Positions 18,909 to 28,643 are shown, numbered from the stretch's first letter. The stretch is DNA of 64,000 bases from Enterocloster bolteae (GCA_021772025.1 JAETNT010000014.1:1-64000), one strand, 5' to 3'. A program made the numbers and translations. The notes: a model not told the origin generated them from the sequence alone.

Positions 18909-19826
18909 CTAGCTTTCCATCAGGTAACGTTCTACACTGGTTACGGCATTAGCCCCGTCTGCTGCAGCGGTAATAATCTGGCGCAGCGGTTTGGTCCGCA
19001 CATCTCCCGCCGCAAAAATACCCGGACAGGAAGTCTGGCAGTCCTCGCCAGCTTTAATGTATCCGTGATCCATCTCCACCAGCCCCTCGAATGCCCGGCT
19101 GGCAGGAGTAATCCCCACTGCAATAAATACTCCGTTTATCAAAATTTCTCTGGTCTCGCCGCTTTTTACATTTTTTACAGCCAGGGCTTCCACTCGATCC
19201 GATCCGACGATTCGATCCACAACCGTATTCCAGACCACTTCAATGTTCTCTTTGGCAAAAACCTGCTCCTGCAGGCTCTTAGCCCCTCTGAACTCGTCTC
19301 TTCTGTGAATTAAATATACTCTTTCACACATGCGGGAAAGAAAAATCGCATCCTCCAGAGCTACGTCGCCGCCGCCGATAACTGCCGCCACCTTTTTGCG
19401 GAAAAATGCTCCGTCACAAGTAGCGCAGTAAGAAACGCCCATACCGGCCAATTCTTCCTCCCCTGCCACTCCCAGCTTTCTGTGGCTGGCGCCAGTAGAG
19501 ATAATCACGGCTCTGGCTTCATAGGTCTCATGGTCGCAAATCACCCTTTTCACACTGCCGCCATCCTCAATACGTATCACTTCGTCCTCCGCAAACTGAG
19601 CTCCCAGGTTGTCTGCGTGTTCCCGGAATTTGGTTCCTAAATCGTATCCGCCTACTCCAGGCAATCCCGGATAATTATCCACTTCATAGGTAGTCAATAC
19701 CTGACCTCCGCTTACCATACCTTTTTCTATTACAAGAGTATTGATTCTGGCTCTCTCCGCATAGATCGCCGCCGCCAAGCCTGCCGGACCGGATCCCACA
19801 ATCACTAAGTCATATATCTGCGCCAT
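18909..19826 (-). CDS. trxB: Thioredoxin reductase
   Basis: 305 residues, cytosolic FAD- and NADPH-dependent reductase of thioredoxin. FAD motif GSGPAGLAAAIYAERA at residues 11-26, redox pair CATC (CATCDGAFF), NADPH motif GGGDVALEDA and the C-terminal GIFAAGDVR are all intact. GGAGGGAGGAA precedes the start. Its operon partner is a secreted NlpC/P60 hydrolase. The promoter region carries a WalR-like TGTAAC-N5-TGTAAG box. Confidence 0.95.
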   Translation of the reverse strand: MAQIYDLVIVGSGPAGLAAAIYAERARINTLVIEKGMVSGGQVLTTYEVDNYPGLPGVGGYDLGTKFREHADNLGAQFAEDEVIRIEDGGSVKRVICDHETYEARAVIISTGASHRKLGVAGEEELAGMGVSYCATCDGAFFRKKVAAVIGGGDVALEDAIFLSRMCERVYLIHRRDEFRGAKSLQEQVFAKENIEVVWNTVVDRIVGSDRVEALAVKNVKSGETREILINGVFIAVGITPASRAFEGLVEMDHGYIKAGEDCQTSCPGIFAAGDVRTKPLRQIITAAADGANAVTSVERYLMES

Positions 19827-19878
19827 ATATCTGTTCCTCCCTCCTTAATTCTTTTTATTCGCTCTTTTATTCTTAATC

Positions 19879-19908
19879 AGTATAACACAAGTCCCTGTCA
19901 TAATCCAA
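19879..19908 (-). promoter_or_regulatory. Promoter of trxB operon
   Basis: TTGGAT (19903-19908), 18-bp spacer, TATACT (19879-19884) on the minus strand, about 55 nt before trxB. Confidence 0.55.
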
Positions 19909-19916
19909 AACATTTT

Positions 19917-19933
19917 CTTACAATTCTGTTACA
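19917..19933 (-). promoter_or_regulatory. WalR-like direct repeat upstream of trxB-P60 operon
   Basis: Minus strand reads TGTAAC-AGAAT-TGTAAG, matching the known WalR pattern TGTWAH-N5-TGTWAH at all but the last base. It sits a few bases upstream of the trxB -35, an activator position, and overlaps the -35 of the divergent SDR gene. Similar half-sites lie at the other two NlpC/P60 genes of this window. Confidence 0.45.
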
Positions 19934-19956
19934 AGTTCCATCAAATATGGTATACT
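19929..19956 (+). promoter_or_regulatory. Promoter of SDR gene
   Basis: TTACAA (19929-19934), 16-bp spacer, TATACT (19951-19956). The untranslated leader would be very short, with the ribosome binding site AGGAGGTGA at about +1. Confidence 0.5.
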
Positions 19957-19977
19957 CTTTTTAGGAGGTGACAATTT

Positions 19978-20709
19978 ATGGCACAAAAAACGGTACTGGT
20001 AACCGGCGCTTCCCGTGGAATCGGAAAAGCTATTGCGGTTAAATTTGCAAAAAAAGGCTACAATGTGGCGATTAGCTGCGTCCGCAGTAAGGATCGTCTC
20101 ATGCAGGCCAAAAAGGAGATTGAATCTTATCAGGTCCCCTGCCTAGCCTACATAGGGGATATGGGAGATATGGCTGCCTGTGAGGAATTGTTTGAATTAA
20201 TCCGCAAACAATTTGGTTCTCTGGATGTTTTAGTCAACAACGCCGGCGTATCCTATATTGGTCTTTTGCAGGATATGTCTGTCCAGGATTGGGATCGGGT
20301 CATTCATACCAATTTAAATTCTGTATTTAATTGCTGCAAGCTGGCCATCCCAGGCATGATTACCCGGAAGCAGGGAAAAATCATTAATATTTCTTCTGTT
20401 TGGGGAAATGTAGGCGCTTCCTGTGAAGTGGCCTATTCCGCTACCAAAGGCGCTGTTAATGCATTTACCAAGGCTCTGGCAAAAGAACTGGCTCCCAGCA
20501 GCATCCAGGTCAATGCCGTGGCCTGCGGCGCTATTGATACAGAAATGAATCAATGGATGGATGAATCGGAGTTTATCTCTCTAGTAGAAGAAATTCCCGC
20601 CGGACGGCTTGGAAAAGCAGAAGAGGTGGCAGACTTAGTCTACCACCTTGGATACAAAAACTCTTATCTGACCGGTCAGGTCATCGGCCTGGACGGCGGA
20701 TGGATCTGA
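19978..20709 (+). CDS. Short-chain dehydrogenase/reductase, FabG/YmfI-like
   Basis: 243 residues. Cofactor motif TGASRGIGKAIA, NNAG (VLVNNAGVS), the catalytic Ser (ISSVWG) and YxxxK (YSATKGA) are intact, and the C-terminal GQVIGLDGGW is typical. It resembles 3-oxoacyl-ACP reductase, but no fatty acid genes are nearby; the EF-P 5-aminopentanone reductase YmfI is an alternative in Firmicutes. AGGAGGTGA precedes the start. Transcribed alone, divergently from trxB. Confidence 0.85.
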   Translation: MAQKTVLVTGASRGIGKAIAVKFAKKGYNVAISCVRSKDRLMQAKKEIESYQVPCLAYIGDMGDMAACEELFELIRKQFGSLDVLVNNAGVSYIGLLQDMSVQDWDRVIHTNLNSVFNCCKLAIPGMITRKQGKIINISSVWGNVGASCEVAYSATKGAVNAFTKALAKELAPSSIQVNAVACGAIDTEMNQWMDESEFISLVEEIPAGRLGKAEEVADLVYHLGYKNSYLTGQVIGLDGGWI

Positions 20710-20718
20710 TCTTGCCTG

Positions 20719-20871
20719 TCACCAAAAATTTCTTCCATAACAATAGTACACAAAACACATATCCGCAATTAAAAAGATTAGTACCGGCAATGCAATCAAT
20801 GAAAACGTTCTGTATTTCCGGTACTTTTCTTCTGTCATCCCTCGAGTAAAATAATCCTCCTGGTGAATCAT
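20719..20871 (-). CDS. Possible 50-residue single-pass membrane protein
   Basis: A 50-codon frame begins MIHQEDYFTRGMTEEKYRKY and continues into one hydrophobic segment (FSLIALPVLIFLIADMCFV) with a basic residue cluster before it, the look of a small N-in membrane protein. The start has no clear ribosome binding site; AGGAGG lies just inside the frame, 17 nt before a second ATG at codon 12, which is too far. It follows the hybrid kinase by 74 nt. A 7-bp GTACCGG/CCGGTAC repeat inside it might instead be a terminator of the convergent SDR gene. Confidence 0.4.
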   Translation of the reverse strand: MIHQEDYFTRGMTEEKYRKYRTFSLIALPVLIFLIADMCFVYYCYGRNFW

Positions 20872-20945
20872 TTTACAATGGACTACAATCCCAAACCGGG
20901 AAGAAGTACGTATAGTTGGTATAATGTCAAGAAGTCCTTTAAAAT

Positions 20946-23900
20946 TTACTTCTTCTTTTTATGAATTACCTTATCCAGTGTCTGATAGAGTTTATCCACC
21001 TCCACAGGTTTAGACAAATGTCCGTTCATTCCACATTCCACGGATTTTTTCAGATCATCATCAAAAGCATTGGCCGACATAGCAACAATGGGTATTGTAT
21101 GGCAGTCTTCACGCTCCATTCCTCGGATTGCACGGGTAGCGTCTAATCCATTCATCACCGGCATCATAATATCCATCAATATCACATCATAGGTTCCCGG
21201 CTCTGTGGCGCGGATTCGCTCTACCGCCTGGGCTCCGTCATAAACACAATCCACCTGGAAGTTCCGTTCCTCTAACAGACTTCTGGCAATCTCGGAATTT
21301 AGTTCGTTATCCTCTACCACCAAAATATGGCAGCCATCAAAGGACAGTTCCTCCTCCTGCTCCTCTATTTCCATGCTCTCTCCCTGCTTTAAAGGAATCG
21401 AAAAGCTGAAAGTACTTCCCTCGCCCAGCTCGCTGTCAAGGCGGATATTGCTTCCCATTATTTGGATTAACCGGCTGCTGATAGAAAGCCCCAGACCTGT
21501 TCCCTGCTGTTTTGCCGGATTTCTTTCGGAAGCTTGCTCAAAAGAGCGGAATACTCTGTCCTGATCCTCTTTTGCAATTCCCACCCCCGTATCAGACACC
21601 GCAAAGTAAACAAGAATCTCCTCCCCACGGCTTTCCATCTCTCTTACTGTCAATGTCACCCGGCCTTTGGCAGGAGTAAATTTTACCGCATTTCCCAGTA
21701 GATTGATAAGCACCTGACTAATCCTCATCCTGTCTGCTACAAACCAATTATGAGTCAGTTCTATCTCTCGGACAAAATTAATGTCTTTTCCTGCTGCCTG
21801 AGGCGCGATCAGTTCCCTGATAGTGTCCAGCATCTCATGGATATTGAAATTAGACGGCTCCAGCTTCATCTTACCGCTCTCAATCTTAGACATATCCAAA
21901 ATATCATTGATCAAGCCCAGCAGATAATCGGAGGAAGACTGTATTTTCTGCAGGCAGTCCATGATCCTCTCCTTATTCTGATTTTTCTGAAGAGCAATAG
22001 CCGTCATACCGATAATACCATTCATAGGAGTGCGGATCTCATGGCTCATGCGGGAGAGAAATTCTGACTTAGCCCTGCTGGCAATATCTGATTGCTGCTG
22101 GTTTAACTGGCTCTGGATTACACTTCCAAGCTCTATAAGATTCTGATACTCCTCCGGATCCTCCAAAAGCTCCTTCCCAATACCGAGAATACAGATGTTT
22201 CCCATATAGTTTCCGCTGTCATACATGGGAAGCAGAATACCTTGCTGCCCTTCTGCAACACTTAAAAAACATCTGATACTGTGTTGGCTGCTGTCCTTTT
22301 CCGAAAAATACCGGACAGCTTCCTGCCCCAGCCAATTGAAAAAAATGTCTTTTTCTTCTTCTTTGTATTTCCTCACATTTTTTGTGATAGTTTTTCCGTC
22401 CCTGTGCCACTGGTATTGAAGATAGTTGGAATTAAAATCTGCCCTTAAAATCGATACCAGAACATCCTCGGCCTGATAAAATCTACCGATTTTACGTGTC
22501 ATCAGCACCATCTGAGCCGGAAAATTATCTCCCCTGCCGAACAGGTTCAAAGCCGTTGATACCAAGCTCACATCTTCTCCATAACTGAGAGTGTTAATTC
22601 TGCGTCCTTGTAAGGCCGGCAGCTCTATTTGTTCTTTTTCGGGGATATCTTTATAAAAGCTATACCGGCTGATTCCCTCAGAGATTGCCTGGTCTCTGGC
22701 CTGCTTCGCCATGCGGATCAGTTCTTCCGTGCCTGTTCCCTTATCTCCGCAAGCCAAACCGGCATAAACGGCAATCCTAAAATTCCCGGCTTCAAAATTT
22801 TTCTCTATCTTTTCCAGCAGTTCTTTTACTGCAGCTTCCGCCTGCTGTTCAGAGTGGCCCTCCAGCCACATAACAAGCTCATCTCCGTCAAGGCGAAGCG
22901 CCACTGTACGCCATCCCGTAACTTTTGTCAGCTCCTGAGTACTTTCGCGAATCAGTACCCCCATCTCTTCAAGGATCATGTCTCCGAATACAATGCCATT
23001 CTTTTCATTTGTCTCCTTGAGATGATCCAAAAGCAGGCTGACCATCGCTCCGTCCCATTTAGTTCTGCGGCATTCTCTGATATGCTCCATACCGGCGCTG
23101 AATGTATAAAGGCCGGTAACACCGTCTGTAATATTTTTCTTAAGCTGCTCTGCCTCCCTTTCCTTCTGTTCCTGGATATCCCGGATACTTCCTACTATTT
23201 TCCATCTTCTGCCGTCCGTATCATAAACTACCTTTCCTGCCAAGGCTACCCACACAAATTCAGAATCCATTGGCCATTTCAGCCGAAACTCCACATACAG
23301 CTTGTCCTCTATGCCCCGCATTGCCTTAGCGGCTTCTATACGATCCTCCTCATAAATATAATCCGGACTGATAAAACCATTCTCAAACTCTTGGCACTGC
23401 CACTGTCCGCTCATGGTTTTATGGTTCACAATATCCAAAGTATGATCTTGCAGATTATAAGAAAAAAATATATCTTTAGAAGATTCCAAGGCTATTCTAT
23501 AACGCTCCTTCTCCTCCAGAAGGATATTTTCCGCTTCTTTCTGACGCTCTGTCAGATCTCTCACCACATCATGCAGGGCATCGATTTCCAAAATATTGGA
23601 AATCTCAAATTCTTCAATCCCCTCTCTCCCTCTGCTGATACTCTGCATCAGATTCTGAACCGGTTTTGTCAGATGCTTCACTAATAAATAAATCCCTAAC
23701 ACCCCAAACGCCAATCCAATCAGCACGGCCACTACTACCCAAATGTAAAGCTGGTGCCCCATCCCAAATAACTCTTCTTCTGTATTCAGGCCAAGAAGCA
23801 CCCATTCCGTATTTTTATAGGGCACGTTATTGCTGTAAATCTTTAAAGGACAAACCACTGCATACGTCCCCTGCCCATTAAGTTTTACATCCTGTACCAG

Positions 23901-24878
23901 AGAAAGATTGCCATAATCCGTTTCTTCCAGAATAAAGGAACTGTTCATAGAGCGGATTCGATCATAGAGAACCCCTTTTCCTGCCAGAGGCATATAGCAG
24001 CTGTCTTTTTCCCTCACTGCCAGCATGTATCCCGACTGCTGGGATTCATTTAGTTCTGCAACCGGAAAGTAGTCGTACAGTTCCCTGATGGATATCTCTA
24101 CTCCTAACACGCCGTATACCTGCCCTCCATGCCGAAGGGGAAAAGAGTATGTAATCATCTCATAAGAGTCGGCTGTTTCCTTCTCAAGAAAGAACGGCAA
24201 AGACCAATAGCCCAGATCTTCCGTGTCTGCATCCACATATTCTACTCCTGCTCTCCAGGGTTCATAAAAATAGTTATCTGAAACATTTTGACCTTGCCCA
24301 TCCATTTGAAAATTGGTAGTCCAATTTGTATCAAGAGGGATGTTCCACTTTCGGGAAAGGTATTTGCTTCCCCTCTCCAACAGAAGATCCGTATAGTTTA
24401 CAGGGTTCGTATCGGGGTCGGAATCTCTGATAAAAAATCCGGCATAGTCTCCAGCGCTGTCCATATCCTTCCCTGTCAGAATGAAGAATATTCCTGTGGT
24501 AGAATTGCTCTGCAATACATCGAGACATTCCGGAAAAAGCTGCTCCAAAAATTCGATCTGCATTTCTTCCGAAGAGAAAAACTCCTCCAGCCCTGCTCCC
24601 TTGCTCACCAAAAACTCTTCCAGCTGGCGGTTGATAAGTTCCTCCTTCACACGGACAGAAGCCCATCGCTGGATCATATCATTTTGCAGGATCACTTTTC
24701 TGTTTTCTACTAACCTGCTCATCATGCCGCTGGAGTATTCCTGTAACATTCCCCCGATTCTTTTGACCACTAGAGTTCCGATAATGATCATGCTCTGCAT
24801 CAGCATAATCGCAATCAAAGGAATCAGAAACATTCTAAATATTGTTGTTTTTTTCTTTTTTTGCCTCTTATTTTCCAT
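20946..24878 (-). CDS. Hybrid sensor histidine kinase with Cache, PAS, degenerate GGDEF, HisKA, HATPase, REC
   Basis: 1310 residues. TM1 at about 14-34, a long extracytoplasmic Cache-like sensor to about 370, TM2 at about 375-398, a HAMP-like linker, PAS/PAC at about 455-575, then a GGDEF-like domain (TDGVTGLY...) whose signature is LDGDEL instead of GGDEF, a GAF-like region, HisKA with MSHEIRTPMNG, HATPase with NLLGNAVKF, DTGVGI and GTGLGLS, and a C-terminal receiver with the phospho-acceptor Asp in LMDIMMPVMNG. It starts one base after the solute-binding protein gene ends and is clearly coupled to it. No separate response regulator lies nearby. Confidence 0.92.
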   Translation of the reverse strand: MENKRQKKKKTTIFRMFLIPLIAIMLMQSMIIIGTLVVKRIGGMLQEYSSGMMSRLVENRKVILQNDMIQRWASVRVKEELINRQLEEFLVSKGAGLEEFFSSEEMQIEFLEQLFPECLDVLQSNSTTGIFFILTGKDMDSAGDYAGFFIRDSDPDTNPVNYTDLLLERGSKYLSRKWNIPLDTNWTTNFQMDGQGQNVSDNYFYEPWRAGVEYVDADTEDLGYWSLPFFLEKETADSYEMITYSFPLRHGGQVYGVLGVEISIRELYDYFPVAELNESQQSGYMLAVREKDSCYMPLAGKGVLYDRIRSMNSSFILEETDYGNLSLVQDVKLNGQGTYAVVCPLKIYSNNVPYKNTEWVLLGLNTEEELFGMGHQLYIWVVVAVLIGLAFGVLGIYLLVKHLTKPVQNLMQSISRGREGIEEFEISNILEIDALHDVVRDLTERQKEAENILLEEKERYRIALESSKDIFFSYNLQDHTLDIVNHKTMSGQWQCQEFENGFISPDYIYEEDRIEAAKAMRGIEDKLYVEFRLKWPMDSEFVWVALAGKVVYDTDGRRWKIVGSIRDIQEQKEREAEQLKKNITDGVTGLYTFSAGMEHIRECRRTKWDGAMVSLLLDHLKETNEKNGIVFGDMILEEMGVLIRESTQELTKVTGWRTVALRLDGDELVMWLEGHSEQQAEAAVKELLEKIEKNFEAGNFRIAVYAGLACGDKGTGTEELIRMAKQARDQAISEGISRYSFYKDIPEKEQIELPALQGRRINTLSYGEDVSLVSTALNLFGRGDNFPAQMVLMTRKIGRFYQAEDVLVSILRADFNSNYLQYQWHRDGKTITKNVRKYKEEEKDIFFNWLGQEAVRYFSEKDSSQHSIRCFLSVAEGQQGILLPMYDSGNYMGNICILGIGKELLEDPEEYQNLIELGSVIQSQLNQQQSDIASRAKSEFLSRMSHEIRTPMNGIIGMTAIALQKNQNKERIMDCLQKIQSSSDYLLGLINDILDMSKIESGKMKLEPSNFNIHEMLDTIRELIAPQAAGKDINFVREIELTHNWFVADRMRISQVLINLLGNAVKFTPAKGRVTLTVREMESRGEEILVYFAVSDTGVGIAKEDQDRVFRSFEQASERNPAKQQGTGLGLSISSRLIQIMGSNIRLDSELGEGSTFSFSIPLKQGESMEIEEQEEELSFDGCHILVVEDNELNSEIARSLLEERNFQVDCVYDGAQAVERIRATEPGTYDVILMDIMMPVMNGLDATRAIRGMEREDCHTIPIVAMSANAFDDDLKKSVECGMNGHLSKPVEVDKLYQTLDKVIHKKKK

Positions 24879-24879
24879 C

Positions 24880-26337
24880 TCATTCCTGCTTGCTTACAGC
24901 ATCATTCAGTGCATCACAAAAAGAAGTATACCACCCCTCAAAAGCCTCGTCTGTCACAAAGGGAGCAGATGCTTCTTCCAGGCTCTTTCCCTGATTAATG
25001 GCTTCTGCAACTGTCTCCCGATCCTCCGCTGCTTTATCTGCAAGATGATATTCCAACACCTTTCTGGCTGCAGAACCGTTTTTGAAGCTTTTATTTGTAT
25101 ACAGGGTCATTCCTTCCATCTCGTCAAAAATAGTGGTCAGACAATCATACGTCTTAGGCGCCACTTCCAAATTATGCTCTTTAATTACCTGATCCAGCTT
25201 TTCCCGGCTGCCCGCTTCCTTCATTACCGGCAGATAGCCAGAAACACAGCCAAATTGCAGATTGTGTTCCACCTCTGTAAACCATTTTAAAAATTCCACA
25301 GCAGCATACTCATGTTTTTCATCTGATTTTCCAACCACCATACCTGCTCCCTGCTGTACAGCATAGCGCTGGCCATCCGTAAATACGGGAGCCGGCATCA
25401 CAATATAGTCAATAGCATGACTGCCGTTATCAGCCTCCACTTGATCAGGAAAATACATAGCGGAAGTGGTGGAACCCGTGTAGGCCAGAAGATCTCCTGT
25501 CTTCACATCATCGGAGCGGAAAGAACCGTAAGCTCCAAAATATCCCTTAACCATGGGTACATAATAGTTTTCCCAAAGATGTCTCAGCTGCTCCTTTGGC
25601 GTGTTTAATGTTACCTTTCCATTCTCTACCTGAAAGATTTCTACTCCCAGCTGCTGCATACCGACCACAAAATAATTTGCCACGGCGTCCCTTCCATAAA
25701 AAGCCTTTCCGTCTTCCGGTATATCAGGAGTCTGACCGTCTGTCCACTCATAATAAGCCCGGGCAACCGCTGTTACCCCTTCCATAGTTTTCAAATCCTC
25801 AAGCGAAAAGCCAGCTGCCTCTGCAAAGGGCTCCCAGTCTGTTTTGTTGATCATCATAATCTCCGTAGACTTTGCCGTAGGAAAAATCCTAAGAGTCCCG
25901 TCAGACGCAATACGGCCTTCCTCAATATAGGAATCCACATATTTTTCCAATTCTTTATCATCAAGGTAATTCGACAGATTCGCCAAAGCGCCCGCCTGTT
26001 CCACTTCATAGGCCGTATCCGCATAAGAAGAAAAAATGTCCGGCATTGGATCCGCCCCTACTTTTCCCCCAATAGCATCTCGCACCGCTGTCTCCAGATC
26101 AGAAACAGAACCCTGGGAATAACCTTGAACATATATGCCTTTTTCTCTTCCCGCAGTGTTATTAAACTCCTCTACCAGAGAGTCAAAGGCTGCCTGTTGA
26201 GAGCCGTTATAATAATGCCATACTGTTAAAGTCACCGGATCCCCGGGATCTAAGAGCTTCTTGTTTCCGCATCCTGTCAAGCAAAAAGTTAATGCTGCCG
26301 TAAGGCATATCCTTTTAGTTAATCTCCCCTTATTCAT
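24880..26337 (-). CDS. Extracellular solute-binding lipoprotein (family 1)
   Basis: 485 residues; the ATG is 10 nt after AGGAGG, chosen over an open frame extending 24 codons upstream. Signal peptide II with lipobox LTGC (CLTGCGNKK). The mature part (VTLTVWHYYNGSQQAAFDSLVEEFN, LAYTGSTTSAMYFPDQ, YIVMPAPVFTDG) matches sugar-type ABC substrate-binding proteins. No permease or ATPase is encoded here; the partner is the hybrid kinase one base downstream, so it probably serves sensing more than import. Confidence 0.9.
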   Translation of the reverse strand: MNKGRLTKRICLTAALTFCLTGCGNKKLLDPGDPVTLTVWHYYNGSQQAAFDSLVEEFNNTAGREKGIYVQGYSQGSVSDLETAVRDAIGGKVGADPMPDIFSSYADTAYEVEQAGALANLSNYLDDKELEKYVDSYIEEGRIASDGTLRIFPTAKSTEIMMINKTDWEPFAEAAGFSLEDLKTMEGVTAVARAYYEWTDGQTPDIPEDGKAFYGRDAVANYFVVGMQQLGVEIFQVENGKVTLNTPKEQLRHLWENYYVPMVKGYFGAYGSFRSDDVKTGDLLAYTGSTTSAMYFPDQVEADNGSHAIDYIVMPAPVFTDGQRYAVQQGAGMVVGKSDEKHEYAAVEFLKWFTEVEHNLQFGCVSGYLPVMKEAGSREKLDQVIKEHNLEVAPKTYDCLTTIFDEMEGMTLYTNKSFKNGSAARKVLEYHLADKAAEDRETVAEAINQGKSLEEASAPFVTDEAFEGWYTSFCDALNDAVSKQE

Positions 26338-26380
26338 GGAACTACTTCCTCCTTTTGCTTTTCCATAGCTAATACATGTT

Positions 26381-26409
26381 ATTTTAGCATATACTCTCTG
26401 GATTTTCAA
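26381..26409 (-). promoter_or_regulatory. Promoter of solute-binding protein/hybrid kinase operon
   Basis: TTGAAA (26404-26409), 17-bp spacer, TAAAAT (26381-26386), about 40 nt upstream of the lipoprotein start. Confidence 0.6.
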
Positions 26410-26448
26410 TCCAGCTGTCCGCTCTGCATATGGATTAATTTTTAATGT

Positions 26449-26493
26449 AAAAAGGAGCAGCTGCCCGGCAGGTTTTCCGCCTGCTTTTGCAGC
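26449..26493 (-). terminator. Terminator after chemotaxis receptor
   Basis: Nested GC-rich hairpin on the minus strand (GCAGG/CCTGC inside a GCTGC/GCAGC outer pair) followed by CTCCTTTTT. It separates the receptor transcript from the promoter at 26381-26409. Confidence 0.65.
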
Positions 26494-26514
26494 AACCCCC
26501 TCAACCGGTTTTTA

Positions 26515-28509
26515 TTACTCCCTTAACCGGAACTTGGCTACCAGCTCCCGAAGCATAGAAGCCTGACCGGATAGCTGCTCGCTTGCAGCGGCGCTTCCTT
26601 CTGCTGTAGCAACATTGGTCTGGACAACAATAGCAATCTGCTCAACTCCTCGGGTAATCTCCGTTGCATTGGCATCCTGTTCTTTGGTATAGTCCGCGAT
26701 CCCGTCAATAAGCTTGCTCATCTTGTCTGCATGGGCCACCACCTCCAGCATGGAGTTCGCCGTATCCTGAGCCGCCAATACTCCCTCATCCATGGAATCC
26801 ACTGTCTGACGCAGCAGAACTGTGGTTTCCTGCGCCGCTTCAGAAGATTTTGCAGCCAATGCACGAACCTCATCTGCAACTACCGCAAAACCTTTTCCTG
26901 CAGCTCCTGCCCTGGCGGCCTCTACAGCGGCGTTGAGGGCCAAAATATTGGTCTGAAACGCGATATCCTCAATAGTTTTTACGATTTTATGAATCTCAGC
27001 AGACTTTTCACTGATCCGCTGGATCACTACCGTCATATTCTGCATCTTATCATTGCTCTGTAAAAGCCCGTTCTTGACCTCCTGGGAAATGCTGCGCGCT
27101 TCCTCAGCTCCTTTGGCGATCTTGTGTACGCTGTCAGATACGGCCGTAATATGTCCGGCCAGGGTTTCCACCTCGGCCGCCTGCTCTGTAGAACCTTGTG
27201 ACAGCGTTGTGGCCCCATCGGAAACCTGTTCCGCCCCGGCGGCTACATCTCGGGAAGCAGAACGCAGACGTCCCATAGTGTTATTCAATGCATAGGATAT
27301 TTCATCCAAGGCAGTTTTTATTTTCTCAAATTCGCCGGTATACTCATTTTTCAGCGTAAAAGTCAAATTTCCTTTTGCAATCTCCCGCAGCGTTTCCGAA
27401 ACTTCATTGATATAGGTCACATAGTCCCGAAGCCGTAGAGTCACTTGATTAAAATCGTCTGCCAGTACACCCAGTTCGTCTTTAGACTGGTATTTAATAG
27501 CCTGATCCAGCTCTCCTTCAGCGATTCGAGTCGCTACAAGGCTTAATTCTTTTACCGGACGGCCAATAACCCGACGAACCTGGATTACTACCAGAAGGAT
27601 CAGCACCAGCACTGCCAGAATCCCCACCAGCAGCATGCTGACAGTCAATTGCTGCAGTTCCTGCAGCACCTCTCCCCGTGACACATAAGCTACCGCTATC
27701 CAGTCACTGTCCGGTACACGCTCTATCTGAATGTATGTATCGTCATAAAGAGACAATCCTGTCTTTTGCCCTCTGATCTGTTCATTGGCATATGCATACA
27801 TGCTCTCGTTCATTTTGCTTAAGAGCTGTCCGGTAATCGCCGGGTCTTTGTGTCCGATAATCGTATCCGTCCGGGTATCAACTAAAAAAATACCGCCGGT
27901 ATCCTCAATCTGCACCCCGCTGACGATTTTGGAAATGGAATCCAGATAGACATCTGCTGCGGCAACGCCCCGCACCGCACCATTTTTAGTTTTCAGCACT
28001 CCGGATGCGCCTACCACATAGGCTTGACTGTCCTCATCAAAGTACACGTCCCCCAGTATAAAGGCATCAGATTTTAGCCCATCTTGATACCAGCTTTTTA
28101 CAGTGGCATCGAATTCCGGACCGGGCGCAAAAGAGGCATGATAGAGGGATCCGTCCGTCAGCGCTACGTATAATCCGGCAGGATAAGCATCATTTTGGTT
28201 CACCGTGTGCTTAATATAATTCATCATGTCGGGAATATCCATGTCTTCATATTCAATAGTATCCCGTTGAGTCTCCAGCATAGCCAGCGTACTGTTCATC
28301 CACGCTTTGGTCTCTTGAAGTGTGCGCTCGGTAGTGGTTTGCAGCAAAGCCTCGCTTTTGTCCAGCAGCGCACGGGACATTTGTAAATAAACCACAGCAA
28401 GCAAAATAGCTACAGCAATTACAACACTTACAACGATAGCTGATGCCATTTTTCCGGTAATGCTCCAGCCCCGTCGGGCTATGTCGGAATTTTTTCTTTT
28501 TGTTTTCAT
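26515..28509 (-). CDS. Methyl-accepting chemotaxis protein with dCache sensor
   Basis: 664 residues; the second ATG (MKTKRKNSD) is seven bases behind AGGGAG and is preferred over the one two codons earlier. TM1 at about 20-43, an extracellular double-Cache region (YAYANEQIRG, DVYFDEDSQAYVVGASG), TM2 at about 290-310, HAMP starting RRVIGRPVKEL, and the conserved signalling tip QTNILALNAAVEAARAG. No other chemotaxis or flagellar gene is in the window. It lies beside the solute-binding protein/kinase pair but has its own terminator. Confidence 0.95.
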   Translation of the reverse strand: MKTKRKNSDIARRGWSITGKMASAIVVSVVIAVAILLAVVYLQMSRALLDKSEALLQTTTERTLQETKAWMNSTLAMLETQRDTIEYEDMDIPDMMNYIKHTVNQNDAYPAGLYVALTDGSLYHASFAPGPEFDATVKSWYQDGLKSDAFILGDVYFDEDSQAYVVGASGVLKTKNGAVRGVAAADVYLDSISKIVSGVQIEDTGGIFLVDTRTDTIIGHKDPAITGQLLSKMNESMYAYANEQIRGQKTGLSLYDDTYIQIERVPDSDWIAVAYVSRGEVLQELQQLTVSMLLVGILAVLVLILLVVIQVRRVIGRPVKELSLVATRIAEGELDQAIKYQSKDELGVLADDFNQVTLRLRDYVTYINEVSETLREIAKGNLTFTLKNEYTGEFEKIKTALDEISYALNNTMGRLRSASRDVAAGAEQVSDGATTLSQGSTEQAAEVETLAGHITAVSDSVHKIAKGAEEARSISQEVKNGLLQSNDKMQNMTVVIQRISEKSAEIHKIVKTIEDIAFQTNILALNAAVEAARAGAAGKGFAVVADEVRALAAKSSEAAQETTVLLRQTVDSMDEGVLAAQDTANSMLEVVAHADKMSKLIDGIADYTKEQDANATEITRGVEQIAIVVQTNVATAEGSAAASEQLSGQASMLRELVAKFRLRE

Positions 28510-28643
28510 ATCCATTCTCCCTTAGAAATGATTTCTGCGATATTAAAATTATATCAAAAACAGGACGGAAAGACTAGACTATTTCTCGTTTATAATGATA
28601 GATAATGATAGCTTTCCCTCATTTCGTTTTAAATTGATATGCC

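Noticed and set aside
22629..23684. Open frame of 351 codons on the plus strand
   Set aside because: It is antisense to the hybrid kinase, whose domains are unmistakable; the translated sequence is Cys/His/Leu-rich with no recognisable domain and no ribosome binding site.
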